From NCBI GenBank assembly GCA_037013495.1, contig CM072801.1:17847501-17911500 (forward strand): 64,000 nucleotides of DNA, in the 5' to 3' direction. Under the pieces are notes generated by a model. The model saw only the letters and a list, made by a program, of their open reading frames with translations. It made no database searches and was not told where the DNA came from. The position numbers and the translations under genes are program-made. This document shows positions 22,485-36,194 of the stretch, one piece after another. The stretch's first letter is position 1, and each line of letters starts with the position of its first letter. Source of the stretch: Hippophae tibetana (lineage: Eukaryota; Streptophyta; Magnoliopsida; Rosales; Elaeagnaceae).

Positions 22485-23038
22485 TGCTAAAATGTAAATT
22501 AATACATGTTACAGTGATGAGTGGCTCTAATTAGTAGAATTTATCGTGAATTATCCTAACATATGCGAGTATATATGTTTGATAATCTCTGTGAGAGATA
22601 GATAATTGATAAATATTTTCTAATTGTTTGAAAGAGATAATTGATAAATATTTTCTAATTGTTTGAAAGAGATAATTATAAAACTATAATTGTAATACTG
22701 CAGAAAGTATATATAAATAGGTAATGAATACATATCAAATTAGCTCTAATCACTATTTATAATCATCATGTACACTTTACAAAATAACTCATTTCTTTAA
22801 GACATATGAACATCTCATGAACATAGCAAGATGTAATTTGTACACTTCATTTCATTTAATTATAGAACGAGACCTTGAATTTCTCTACTATCCACTGCTA
22901 GCCATACTACTTTAAGCATTGAATGGATCACCACTCCTTTAGTAGTCCAAGGTCCTAACAAGTTCTTTTCATAATCACAAGACAACATGAAATACAAGAA
23001 TGCCCTTTCTCTAATGTTGATAAAAATTGACATCGACA
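22485..23038 (+). repeat. 5' LTR of the plus-strand gypsy element
   Basis: Starts TGCTAAAATG and ends ATCGACA. It contains a perfect 35-bp tandem duplication (about 22604-22673, GAGATAATTGATAAATATTT and following). The TATATAAATAGG at about 22711 is a plausible element promoter. Confidence 0.6.
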
Positions 23039-23799
23039 TCTAACACCGTCTGTGAAAACGATGTGTGTTCTACAAGTTTAACGGCCAACCGATACTATAA
23101 GATGCTGCACATATCCTACACGCGGCCTAACATAAGTAAGAGATATGGGTAGCACATCCTTTGCCAAAAAAAGGGACCAAATCGACCCAATTCGTTGGAT
23201 AAACACAAAATTTATTCAAGTCTGATTCACAACCTTCTAGTCCAATTCAAGGCAAAGTAAAATTGGTCCCTATATCCTTGTGATGAGTCAAATCTAGTGA
23301 TAATATTTTTGATAATTTTAAGTGCATATATGAAAGTGAGTGTACAAAAATGGGTTTACGAAAAGATTGTCTATCTATCCAATTCAAATAATTTTTTTTT
23401 AAAATGAGCATCCACTCTTTTGTTCATCAAATTCATTTACAAAGTCTTAAAAAAAGACCATATGCTCTTTTCATCATGATCATTTACAGGGTCCTTAAAA
23501 AGATTGTTCGTTCTTCCAAAAAGAATGAAATAATCAATGAGTTCCACTCAACTGAGAATCATGAGGCTCAATCAAGAATCCAATTAGTTGCTTTGGCTCT
23601 CCCATAATTTGCTTTAGTAGTAGTATCCACACCTAAACCAAAACGCCCATAACAAATTAAACTGGCTCACAGACGAAGAGCCGAGATGGATGCTCATCTC
23701 AACATAATAGAGAATGCATCCTAGGCCATCTAGGAATGTCTTTCGAATCCCTAAGATCCTAAGTTACTTCTCGTACTAAAGCAATTTCTATGACATCTT

Positions 23800-23990
23800 T
23801 CAATGCCTAGAGTGTAAAGGATTTGACTAATAATTAGAGAAAAAGTTATAATTATTCCACTTTCCAAAAAATTTAAGATGCCCAACGTGATAACTTATGA
23901 TGGAACCAAGGACCCCTTAAAGCACCCCAAACATTTCAAAAGGTGGAATCAATCATATCATAAGCTCTCAGGGCTTTCCTAAGTGATAGA
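23800..23990 (+). pseudogene. Ty3/gypsy gag trace
   Basis: Reading through, KKFKMPNVITYDGTKDPLKH at about 23866-23925 fits the start of the gypsy Gag domain (the family pattern is a basic-hydrophobic run, then YDG-x-DP-x-x-H). It lies about 800 bp after the primer site, as expected. The surrounding phase is interrupted by stops. Confidence 0.6.
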
Positions 23991-25044
23991 ATCCATAGGC
24001 CTAATTGGTTCACATAAGAAGAGTTCTTATTGACACCCACCTTGACATAATGAAGAACACTCTTGGCCATCTTGAAGTATCTCTTTAAACTAGGGGATCT
24101 ACAACCACTTTCAGTTAACAGGTGTACTGAGCTACGTAGGGTACATAGTTGAAAAGGCTATCTCATAGGTTATATAGTCTAGACCACCGTCTAATAGACT
24201 GTGTAGTCCATGCTAATGCCTTCCAAGGTGTTGTCTTACATGTTGTGATGTCTATATTATTGTCACCTTATGAGCCACATAATCTACACTCGTACATTTC
24301 AATCAAAATGGTCAAGATGTGCTTCCAAGCTACGCTGGATAGGATAGTTTGCTATTGTTTATATCGTATCATCCCCTTACAATATAATGTCACATCTCAA
24401 ACCATGAAATCTTGAGTGTCAACTTCCTGGTCACATAGCATAAGTCACAAACCTTAAAGGTGTATAGTATAATATGTTTCCTACTAAGCCTTGTCGAACA
24501 ATCCATACCATCCCATATGAAGACCACATAGACCAAGCCTTAATAGCTAAGAATTAGACCATAAATCCTTTCAGTCTAGGTCATCATAATCTACCATAGA
24601 TCCTCCAAGAGTACACCTATACTTGTCCAAACAAGTGTATTGAGTTATCTGTTGAGCCAAAAACATGCCTACGAATAAGTCTACCCATAAGCTTCCATGT
24701 CACATGTTGTTTGGGAAAGATGGCCACGTACTCATTGAAAAATATAAGTAGATGTTTCACAATCCTTAAAAGACCTTTAAAATGGTAACAATGTAATGCA
24801 CAAATGCTCCTCACGGGTTGGAAAACCATCCACAAACATCAATAAACTCTTCTAAGTTACAAATGGAGAAGTTTCATATGCTTGGGTTACTTGATAGATT
24901 CAAGCACATGAAGTAGGGGTTGATAAATCGAGGTCTCTATAGGAAATAACCTGCCAAATAAATCACCCTACTTAAGAAAAAATAAAAATAAGTCACACAA
25001 GCATGACAAGATCCATGCATATAGGAACCCAACGGGAACACAAG

Positions 25045-28000
25045 CATATAAATTAAAATTCCATTAGTTAAAACAATTACATATAGGTGAATTGAAATTT
25101 TGACCTAAATAGAGAATCAAGACCAAGATGAAAAGTGAAAAATCCCCATAGAATCTTTTCATGAGCTCTATTTACACTCGATTAAGCAAGTCTCACAACA
25201 TGAATTTAGTAGATGGCGCAATGGAATATAGAATAACCAAAATATGCTTAATTCAATACACCATAAAAACAAAATAAATAAATAAAAGAAAGATCTACAT
25301 TAACACACTAGTGATGGTGTGTCTCACAGGCTTCTATCTATGAGAATCAAACAATCATCTTGATGTTTTATAATATGAGAGAGACGACTCTCTAATGTCC
25401 CATATTCTACAAATGACACACTGTTTCCTAGACTTGACACTCAAAAATAAAAAGAGCCAACACTAATCAAAAGGACCAAAATGGATCGGGGAAGCCTGTA
25501 ACCAAATAGGCTAAGCTTCCCCCAACTTTTAGCCAAGAAAATTAGAGAAAAAGGTTGGTTTTTAGAGAAAATAACAACCATTATTGACCCCTTACTGAGC
25601 ACCTTAGTTCGAACAAAAGCTATCAAAGGTTACAGACTCCTCACCAACCTCTCAATGACCCTAATAGCGAGATCATGATCAAATGAATTCGATGAGCCCT
25701 TGAACTTGTCGAACAGACCCTGAACTGGCTAAAACACTTAAACATAATAAAATAGTCTAGTTAGGACTTGAACCTATTTAGATTTCTCAATTTAAGATCA
25801 ATTCCAAATATATCCTCTAGATATGCAAGAATGTGCAATTTGTGATTGAACTAAAATGTGCCCTATTTGAGTGTGTGATAATGAGCCACCAATAATCAAC
25901 ACTACAAAGGGATCGACAAATATAAATTAAAATACATACACCATTTTTTTTCAAACAAGAAGGCCAATGTCAAAATGAAATGACCTAAAATCTCACCCTT
26001 TGGCTTTCTATTGCAAAACACTATACAAATCTAATACAGGAAAGGCATTATATATAATACATTCATGAAAGATGTACCTAAGGAATCCATTCTTGTTAAT
26101 GAACCCCGACACATTACCAAGACACCCTAATACACCTAACTTTGGAGCATCTATTTTATTGTGCTCCTTCCATCTAAATGATTCAAGAGATCCATCTTTG
26201 TTGTCCACATTATGCTGCAAGTCTATATCATCTACTAAGCTACAAAACAACCATACATATAGTGTAGTGTCATAACTATTATCAAGTCACCCCTATATAA
26301 GTGAACAATGATAAGCTAAGTACATTTAACATGTAGCACAAAAAAACACAATCTATATGCAATAGAGAGATGCATAATTCCCTTAAATATATGAAACATT
26401 CCCCCTAAATGTTTGCATATAAGGAAATAAAGATGTCGTGCAAACTACACTCACCATCTCATGCAGCAAACCATGCAGCAAGTAGACACAATCTATAAAT
26501 AATCACAAGTTGTTCACCATTTCCTCTTATTTTGACATGGAAAGTCAAACTAAGCATACACACAGGTATGCAACTTACCACACACTTATTTGCAGGAGAT
26601 AAGTCATACCAAAATGCTTGCAATCCTAACAATCATGCAAAACAAATAAACAACAATACTAAGGGAAAAATGCAAAAAATAACAAACTAAATGCATAGAC
26701 AAACCAAGAAATATGCATATAAAAACATTTCACTGATGCGATATATAGCAGGAAACTCCAAGTCTCTACATGTTGTGATAAGGCATAAGGGATTTTACAA
26801 TATACTTACAATGCATCAATATGATGGGTGGTCAAATACTGGTGACATATAAATGTGTCAGCAAATTTGTAGGAAGAAATTAACTAGAAGTTCAACTATC
26901 CTCCAAGTTGACACACTATGAGTGACTTGACTATATTTCCCCAACAACAATTGGGTAGATTCAATCCTACAACCTCAAGCCATAATATTCCACACATAAG
27001 GAAAGACATCCTAATCTACCAAAGAAAAACATGTGTCATGCATCCTAACAATAATTACCAGGTAATCAACTACATGTAAGAAACATGTAATAAAACACTT
27101 CAAAGAAAGTTACACCATTGACCCAAAAGAGATTATTGACAACATTAACATCATCACCAATCAAAAGTAGGAAAGACATTGACTAACTAGTAAGCCACAA
27201 AATAACATGCCCAAATAGACATAAGAAATATAAATGCTACTAAATATCTAAGTAGATAAAATGACTCAAGTTCTAACACTAAAAAGAAGAGACATGCTTA
27301 GAAAGGGTGAGTAACCCATAGGTGGCATTTGGTTCACGGAATGGAATCAGAATGAGAATGGAATGAAAAGGAATCAGTTTTGTTTGGTTTGACCATTGGA
27401 ATAAAAAAATGAATCAGTATTATAGTGTTTGGTTTACAACTGGAATGGAATAAAAAAACATTATATATTACCTTAAAGTCCCTATATTCAATAAAGTTTA
27501 AATAATATCATTTAATTATTATTTTTTCGTCAGACAAAATACATTATTGAAATCATTATTTTTCTAAATAATTATTACTTAAAAATAAAATATATTACTA
27601 AAACTATTATTTTTCTAAATAGGGTTTAGATTTTTGAGGTTTGGGATTTGGGGTTTCGAGTTTCGAGTTATATTTATGGGTTAAAGTTTAGGGTTAAAAT
27701 TGTTATTTTTCAAAATATGGTTTAGGATTTTGGGATTTAAGATTTAGGATTTAAGGTTTAGGGTTTAGGGTTATATTTATGGGTTAAGGCTTAGGATTAA
27801 AATTATTATTTTTCTAAATAGAGTTTAGGGTTTTGGGATTTGGGGTTTAAGATTTAAGGTTTAGGATTTATATTTATGAGTTAAGATTTAGGGTTAAAAT
27901 TATTATTTTTCTAAATAGGATTTAGGGTTTTGAGATTTAGGGTTTAGGATTTAGGGCTTAAGATTTAGGGTTTAGGGTTTAGGATTATATTTGAGGTTGG

Positions 28001-30746
28001 GATAAAATTGGAAAAAAATATTGAGATGGGAATGGAATCATGATTCCTTAAAGGGGACAAGGAATTGTGATTCTTTCTCTTTTAGAAATTGATTCCATTC
28101 TATTCCCACTTTTTAGTCCAACCAAACATAAATTTGGAAGGAATCAATTCTGATTCCATTCCATTCTATTCAACCAAACATGGGGATAATACATATAACT
28201 TAAAACAAGAGAAAATGTAAGAAAAATATGATCACTAAAGAACAAGAGATAAATTGAGAACTAGCACAAGGCATATCAAGTAAAAGAAAGAATAACCTAG
28301 GAAAATAGAGGAGACACAGTCTATATAATATGGGATTGAATGGCATGATTGCAAAAAGAAAAATCCTAATACTTTGATACTACATTATGAAATTAAATGA
28401 CATGATGCCCATACAAAAAGTTATAGAAGAAGATGCAAGCAAAAAGAAAGACAAACACACAAATAAAGCATGTCAAAGAAACTAGTATAGGAAAATACTA
28501 GTTAAGGATTAAACAGTCAGGCATAACAACATATAATAAAATTAGCATACTATGCATGGAAAGAAGTAGTGAATACAAGATATGGAATAAGCATGCCTAA
28601 AATGCTTCAAAAAATAACCACCTAGAAAGTCTCATCATATAATCACACATGTAAACTACATTCAATCCTAAAATAATGATATGAAATAACGTGCAAAATT
28701 TAAGATAGAGATATAGAAAGCAAATAAGTATGACCAAGAAAATTAGAAAGATGTAATCAACACAAATTCATGAAGATAAAAAAAACCCACAAACTATACA
28801 ACAACCCATTCCAAGGGATACAAAGGACACAAACATAAAAATATTTGTGTATGTGTAGATAAAGCTATAGAATCGAGCATCTAAGTGGTTAAACCTTAAT
28901 AGAGTTGATTGTCTCTGATACCAACATAAATTTCATTCATCGGAAAAACTGCATAAATATGTATTTAACTTCCAACCCAAATAGGTAACCGAGACCTAGA
29001 AAAGGGGTGGATATGCCAACTCATGGAATATTTTCACTAGCACTTGTTAAACTTAGCCAAGTAGGCTTCACAATATGAATTAACATATAACACATCAAAA
29101 TATACAATAAGAAAAATATGCTTCATTAAACATACCATACACACAATGAGTAGAAAATAAATAAATTCTACAATAAATACAATAGTGAAAATGTGCTTCA
29201 CAAGCTTCTATCTAGGCTAAAACATGCATTAGATAAGTTAAACAACATAAAACATATGAATAAGTCAATCATACTAAGAGAGCTATAAAGAATTTCTAAT
29301 TACTTTAAGACCTTATACGCGTAAACATATTTAGTAAATAATGATTGTACTCTTATCACATTTGAGAATATGTAACACATTATGTAACGAGATAAACCCA
29401 CTTAAGATCCAACTCTTATGTCGTACCGTCCTCTTGTTACTTAAGGCAACTACCAGTAGTAAAAAATTTACTAATAAAATAAAATCACTATATCACAACT
29501 AAATAAAATGAATAATACATGTATCAGTTAAAGCATCATACTCAACTATGCTTAAACTACGTCCACTCATTATCAACATAACACCTAATCCAAGTATATC
29601 TAAGCTTATCTCAAAAACTCCACCACCTCCACCTCGTGAGATGAGCGACTACTGATGGCTCAAACTCCTAACATGCATACATATTGCAACCTTATAACAC
29701 TCAGTCGATACAATATACACCATTTTTAAGAGTTTTCACTACACCATTTTTAAGAGTTGTCACTATATAGGCTCATCATCGCCTATGAAAATATTGGTGA
29801 CCATGCAACACCTTGCCGACATAAGGTATAAAACCACATTGAGTCTTCACCTATATGAACTTCTGCATCCTTGCAACTATCAGTTGACTCATGGAAAATC
29901 AATAAGATATAAACTCTTCCAAATGATGTGAAATGATGTGACTCTTCACTAGCCAACCATGCATTTTAACTATCAACAAAACCTCATTCAATCTCATATT
30001 TTACACTCATCTTGGTATTTGATAATATGAGAGAGACTCCTCGCTAATGTTATACAACCTACTAATAAGACTATTGCTTTGACTTGAGAGTTAGAAGGAA
30101 AATGATCCAACATAAACCAAACAGACATAAATGGATGGGGAAGCTTGGAACCAAATGTGTAGAGCTTCCCAAATTTTTTGAAAATAAAATAAGGGAAATG
30201 GGGTGGATTTTATAATAAAAAATGGAACCCCTTGCCAAGAACCTCATAGATCTCTCATTGAGCCATTACCAATTACCTTAGTACGGATAGTAATAGATAA
30301 AGCTCACCGACCCCTCGTCAACCCCTCACCAAACCTTCACTAAACTCTTATTAATCCCTCGCCAACCCCTTCCTATCCTCATCCATGATATCTTAGTAGA
30401 GGAGTCCAATGAGCCCTTGAATTGACCTAGAACTAGATGAACTAACCTAGAATCTATCAAAACACTAAAACATACTAACTGGTCCAATTACACCCTGAAC
30501 TAGTTTAGAATGACCAGTTTAAAATGATTCGAACACCCCCACATAAAAACCCAACTTTCTATCAAAATATATCCTCTAGATATGCAAGAATGAGTAATTT
30601 GTGATTGAATCAAAATTTATCTTATATGAGTGTGATACTAAGCCATAAATAATCAACCTTACAAAGACATTAATAAATACACCAAGTAAAATTCAAACAT
30701 TGTATTTTTCACAGGGAATGCCAACACCAAAATTTTAGGGTTTACA
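25045..30746 (-). mobile_element. LTR element nested in the gypsy element, minus strand
   Basis: Two direct repeats, about 25045-25995 and 28924-30746, share long blocks such as ATATCCTCTAGATATGCAAGAATG, ATAATATGAGAGAGAC and TGGATGGGGAAGC/TGGATCGGGGAAGC. On the minus strand the right repeat is followed by TTGGTATCAGAGA (28924-28912), a tRNA-Met primer site. The left repeat is preceded by AAAGCCAAAGGG then TGAG, a polypurine tract and LTR start. So the right repeat is the 5' LTR. The right LTR is longer because of about 800 extra bases near 29210-30010. No pol domain is seen in the 2.9-kb interior. Confidence 0.65.
27321..28185. mobile_element. Tourist/Harbinger-like MITE with telomere-like interior, copy 1
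   Basis: The left end is GGTGGCATTTGGTT and the right end, reverse complemented, is CCCCATGTTTGGTT. Both lead into GAATGGAATCAGAAT-type inverted arms. It is flanked by ATA on each side, a 3-bp target duplication like the TWA of PIF/Harbinger elements. The interior (about 27600-27995) is roughly four units of about 100 bp, each with ATTATTTTTCTAAATAG then runs of degenerate TTTAGGG. A second copy lies at 58361-59100. Confidence 0.75.
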
Positions 30747-31271
30747 CATATTGAGACCATCCATATTCCAGCCAAAAGCTCTCCAACTAGATGGATGCAC
30801 GAACTATGAACCTCATAACCACTCTATTAGACACTATGTGTTTGTATAGAGTAAGGGATAGCTAAATAGAACTGTGGCCAAATAGAGGTGACTAACATGG
30901 ACAAGGGCTAGCTAGAAATATGTGGCAAGAAAGGATAAATTCCATTTGGATAAGAGTGTGGTAAAATAGGTACCGGTGGGATAGGGTTGGACTAAACAAT
31001 TTGGGAGTTGCAAGTGATAAACTGTGCTTCATTTTTGACTTATCATCTTGCCATAGGTACTTAACCCATGTCTCATCCTCTATAATTATTCTCTTCCATC
31101 CTTATACATTGACTCAATAGATCACAATCCCTAACAAAGGAAAAAATTCAAACAGTCCTATGATCTCACAAAAAAATGAGACCATGATAGGCATCACAGT
31201 AGAATTGAAATTCAAAAGAAAAAAATGAATTACAAAATGCAATAAAAGTAAAGAAGCACAGAACAATGTAT

Positions 31272-31330
<59 letters not shown>

Positions 31331-32726
31331 GCACACACATACAAAAGATGAAGTGTGCAATTAAAAGTTACAATCCATCAATATATTGGATTGTCACTTG
31401 CTAGAAGGTGTCCAATCAGAATGTAATGACCAACACTTACCTTGAAAATATTTCTAGAATATATCCATAAGAATACCCCAAGAGTGTACTCAAGAAATCC
31501 ACAAGTCTCTTTGAGAGCAATTGGAAAGATCAATGTAATTAACCAAGTTTGCACACAAACTCACCAAAGTAATGCGTCCTTCCCAAATGTTTCTCATCTA
31601 ATAGTAGATGACTCATGTGTTCACTCACACAAAAAAGGTCCTAAAAAATCTTCAAACTCTTACCTAATTATAGAAATTTACACAAAGCCTATAAGGAACA
31701 CACCTAAGAGGTGAGCATAGACCAAGAAAGCCCTAAAATAGAATTTTAGAATTTCTATTTCTACAAATGATCAAGACCTTCTCCCTCAAGTATCATTTCA
31801 TCCTAAAGCTCCAAAGGCAATGGTAGTCTTAAAAAAAGAAGAAAGTAGCATCAAACGCTATGGATATGGAATGTACATGGGAAAGAAATGACATCCTATC
31901 ATAATAGAAGAACATATAATGCTTTACCAACCCTTAAATATAAACAAGACTTATGTATTTCCAGGTAAGTAGGCTACGTATGACCAACTCTTAAATTATT
32001 CAACCAAGAAATAACTCCAATAGAAATTGATAGAATGACTAAGTCACATAACCTCTAATAAGTCAAAAAGGTGTCAATACCCAATATAGATTGCACCCTT
32101 ACAAGGCCAGAAATAAAAGTATCCTAACATATGTACTCTACACCCCTCGGGTAATGGTCACCACACGATCTCTAAAAGGTGAATGTTCCACATTATAGAT
32201 AAAATGCATCCTAAACATAGGTTCTTTATTGCACATTACAATTGATGCTGAAAGTAGCTTATCTAATTCTTTATCTCACTTTAATTGGCTACAGAACCAA
32301 ATAGTTGGCTACCCTAGCTTAAAAGCTATGCCCTCTTAGGTCAAAGAATCATCCCAAGTTCTTCCACCTCACTCAATACAAACATAAGTTTATGTAATTT
32401 TGACAAAGGGACCATAGTTCTCTAATAAAAAAAGGGAAGAAATACCATAGAAAGAGAAGATGGAATGCATCAACATTGACTTCAGTATAACTCTATAACC
32501 AAGAATCCATTTGGAAATATGAAAGTACCGCAAATGATGAAAAGAATTCTCACACATTTTAAACGGTTGAATAATGCAAAATCCTTCACCAAAATAGGTA
32601 AAACATGGTATAAAAGCACGAACAACACCACCAATATGGCTAGAAGGGTCATGAGTAGTGATATTGATAAAGTTATAAATAGACCTCCTCGATCATTCAT
32701 CCAGGTCTAGGAGTCCTGAGGGCTAA
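30747..32726. other. Remaining interior of the plus-strand gypsy element
   Basis: No integrase or RT motif could be recognised. A CT then AT microsatellite occupies about 31273-31329. The short open frames here are not convincing. Confidence 0.4.
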
Positions 32727-33060
32727 TGTTAAGGGTAAATTAACATTTTTCACATGGCAAGGGAAGAATGGTCCTAGTTAGTATAATGCCTCACATGCTA
32801 GCCGAATAGGTGTTGAGTCAAATGAGCATATATAGGGAATAATTACTATAAGAGATAAATGACCAATAAATATCTTCTAATTATCCAAAAGAGATAATTA
32901 TTGATAGATAATCATCATAGTACATAAATTCTATTTAAATAGGTAAGAGATACGTATCAAGTTAATTTGAATCCCTACATATTTTCACTCTTTTACACCA
33001 CATAGTAACTCATCTCTCTGAGATCTATGAAAACCTGATGAACATCAAGAGTTGAGATTG

Positions 33061-34827
33061 ATGGAAGAAGAGAAAGATATGGTCATGGTTGATCTATTAA
33101 AGACTAATAATGCCCTAACTATTGCATTAATTGGTCTAAATTTTTTTGTAAAGGATTTTTCCCTTATGATTTCCAATTGAAAGGGTCTTAAAGGTGCATT
33201 AGTACCAACTTAGGGAATAAGTGTTGAATTGGTACAAGTGATTGAGTTTTCTTATAATTTTTTTAAGCGTTGGTTTAAAGAAGAATCAACGATTAAATTC
33301 ATTTTGGATGAAGGACCATAGCTTTTTTATTACTATATGTTTACAAGATTGGTGACTTTATAAAATATGGGGATGAGTCCTTTGAAGAAGTTGAAGCACA
33401 TAGTAGATGATAACTCTATGGTAGCATTGTTTATCCCTTTTCAAGCTAGCTATTTATCTTATACTAAGATAAATATTGTTAAAAAGATGTATCTTATGTT
33501 ATCTTACATTATCTTATGTTTAACTATGTTAATATAGATAAAATGACAACAAACAAAACAAAACAATAAGTAAATTTGAACAATTTAGGATCAACAGTGT
33601 TCAATCAATTGAGCCACTTATCGATCAATTGAGAAATGACATGATCAATTGAGAAAGTAGGGCACCATGCTATTGAACGACAAGCATTGGTAAATCGATC
33701 GATTGATTTGGGTTATGTCGATCGTACTTTGATCGAGCTTCAATTATGTGCTCTCGGGTTGAATGATAACATACTTAGATCGATTGCGCAAGGGTCTTGA
33801 TCAATCAAGAAAAAGCAAAATTTGACACGTTAGTCTTAATTTTATATCAAATTATTAATCTCAAGCATTTGATCAAAGCTAATATGAATCCTAAACCAAT
33901 TAGGATGATATTCAACCAACTTAAACACTATTGATAGACCATAATTAATACAAAATTAATAAGAACATAAGATAATTCTAAGTTTGTCAAGGAGAATTAA
34001 GGAGAGTAAAGTTAAAGAGCAAATTGAATAGCTAGAAATATAGACTAAAGATGAAGCTAGATTCTTCAACAAAGTTGGATTTTATTCTTTTCTTCATCAT
34101 CCTTGTAATTCTTATGCACTTATATATTTTTATGATGACTTTAAGAACTATAAGTGGCTAGGATCTTTGTTGTGATTTTTGATGAACCTTGCTATGAACC
34201 ATGTAATTGATTTTATTTAATTGAATAAATTTCTCTACTATTAATTTTTATAATAATTTTGATCTCAATGTTTTGATTATTTGACAACCATTTATATGAT
34301 TTGAGATCCATGCCCTAGTTTGACAAAGTAGGCATTTTAATTAGTCATGAAATTATTATTACATGAATTTAAATAGTATAAAAGTATGCTTGATGAATGT
34401 GTGGCATGTTACATGTGAGCATAATGGATGTGAAAATGAAATATCATGACATTGTGATTGTCAACACATAGCCACAAGAATAATTGACAAAGATTCATAG
34501 GCATATAAGAGCATGTAGTTAATCAATTAGGTAGCAAAATCATTTAACATTATTTGAATAGCATGTGGAATGGTTAGAGGGTTCATAAATCCCAAGCTCT
34601 TAAACATTGTTTACTTGATTATTATTTGTTACTTTCGGTCAAATTTAGTTTAATTCATAGTTTAGATATCTCTCTCTTATTGTTCACCTAGATAGTATTG
34701 TAATTGCTACGTATTGGTACTTAACACTCTCTACTATCTTCAATATTAGTATATCAACACTTGTTTAGGCAATTTATTCTTTCTACTTTAGTGTTGTTAT
34801 ATGCTTTGGATGATATATGCTAGTCTT
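33061..34827. other. Intergenic sequence, unassigned
   Basis: Nothing coding is seen. At 33600-33800 the phrase ATCAATTGAG recurs (three times around 33605-33650), with ATCGATCGATTG nearby. It may be part of a decayed repeat. Confidence 0.4.
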
Positions 34828-34990
34828 GAACCTTCTGATCTTAAGATAGAGAGAAATCTTCATAGATTAAGAAGAGAAAGACTACACCAAGCTTAGATTG
34901 GACCTATGACAAATGAAGTAGATCAACGAGATATCATAATCCCTAAATCTCTTTGGCACTTTGTAGTACCACTAGTGGAAGTAGTATAGA
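34828..34990 (+). pseudogene. Athila-like gag, N-terminal scrap
   Basis: EPSDLKIERNLHRLRRE at 34828-34878 matches the DxEIERTLRRLRRE pattern near the start of Athila-type gypsy Gag. Stops follow. The next part of the same Gag is found only after an interruption of about 1.2 kb. Confidence 0.55.
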
Positions 34991-34999
34991 TGATGACTT

Positions 35000-36190
35000 G
35001 CATAATTTGGTAAAATTTATCACTTCTCAACTTTAAATATTAGTATAATTTTATTTAATTTTTATTGATTTTAAATTTCATTATTATTATTTAAATTTTA
35101 TTATAGATTTGAAAAAAATGAAGTTCCAAAATTTTAGAAGCATATTGTCTAAGGACTCTTATAATTTAAATAAAAATTTATTTAAATCAAATTTAAATTA
35201 AGATTTCTCTAAATATATATCAGAAAGAAAGTAGAGAAAGGTTGTAGGAGAAAAAAGAAGCACAGAATAGACGAAAAAAACAAAAGCGTAGGACGAAACA
35301 GAAGGGAAGAAATAGAAACAAAAGAAAATGTGCCGCTAGAAAAGTTGCACAAATCAGAAAAAAAGGAATGGAAATTGCGGGAGAAGACACGAAAGCAAAT
35401 TCTTTTTGCAATTCAATTTTCTTTCAATTCCTCTTAGAAAAATTATGATGAATTCTTTTATGTTTAATTTATTTTTTAACATGAACTAAATTTTCTTTAT
35501 TCTAGGAAAAAGATGTAATTTAATTTCAAACTATGCTTGATTTTCTATGTTAATTTGAATTATTTCTCTTCATGTTTGTCTGATTTATTCTAAGTTTATT
35601 TCTTCTAATTAACTTATCATTATTTAGATGTTTTTAATATTATGATTTACTATCAAAAGAGGAAATTATATGATAGATTTGGAATATTTCAACATAGGTA
35701 AATATTGAGATCAAAAGACTTGTATAAACCTGTGTAGTTTTAAAGTTATTGGTCTTAATGCTTTCTTGCTTTATTAAGTTTTGTACTCTTATGTAAATTA
35801 ATGAACAAGAATATTTCCAATTGACTGTCAAAAGAGGCTTTTGGATGTTTTTTTTGGAGATTTCTAACAAAAAAAGACAATTAAATTCAATTAGCTAGAT
35901 GAATAAAGCATAGTGAGGATTAGGTGAAATTGATTTCCTATAAATTTTCTTCCCATTAATTTGATCTTTGAACATAATCTTTATTTTCTTTTGCATATTT
36001 TCTTTAAATTAATTTTATTTGAAGTTCCAATTACAACAAACTTAGTGACTTTTCTAGATAAAATTGAGATTAGTATAATTTTTGTATTTATCAAAAATAA
36101 GTTACCAATCCCAAAGGACGATACTTTTTCTTATCACTTTATTATAAAATTACAATATTGTGCACATTCAATTTTGCACCGATCAACATA
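35000..36190 (+). repeat. Possible LTR interrupting the Athila-like gag
   Basis: The last 100 bases (about 36090-36190: CCCAAAGGACGATACTT, TTATCACTTTATTATAAAATT, TGTGCAC, TTGCACCGATCAA) resemble the 3' end of Athila/Tat-type LTRs, which have a 'ggaacgata..tgcac..' tail. The left border is not defined. It could be a solo LTR or a rearranged 5' LTR. Confidence 0.35.
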
Positions 36191-36194
36191 CATT

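Larger units (their letters stand above)
22485..33060 (+). mobile_element. Degenerate Ty3/gypsy LTR element, plus strand
   Basis: Direct repeats at 22485-23038 and 32727 to about 33060 share TG(C/T)TAA..GTAAATTAA, GAGATAATTATTG-like and AAATAGGTAA..ATAC.TATCAA blocks in the same order. The left one ends ATCGACA. After two bases, AACACCGTCTGTGAAAACG follows, which resembles the GGCGCCGTCTGTGGGAA primer region of gypsy elements. The right one is preceded by the purine-rich AGGAGTCCTGAGGGCTAA. Only a gag trace is recognisable inside, and a second LTR element interrupts the interior. Confidence 0.65.

Noticed and set aside
26008..26250. 80-codon minus-strand frame next to the polypurine tract of the nested LTR element
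   Set aside because: It resembles no Gag, Pol or host domain I know, and its position at the element's 3' end without support does not justify a gene call.
27600..27995. True telomere or chromosome-fusion scar
   Set aside because: The TTTAGGG-like units are degenerate, spaced by AT-rich text, and enclosed by MITE inverted ends. The same structure recurs at 58361-59100.
31114..31344. 76-codon minus-strand frame with an Arg-Glu repeat
   Set aside because: It is the translation of a CT/AT microsatellite.
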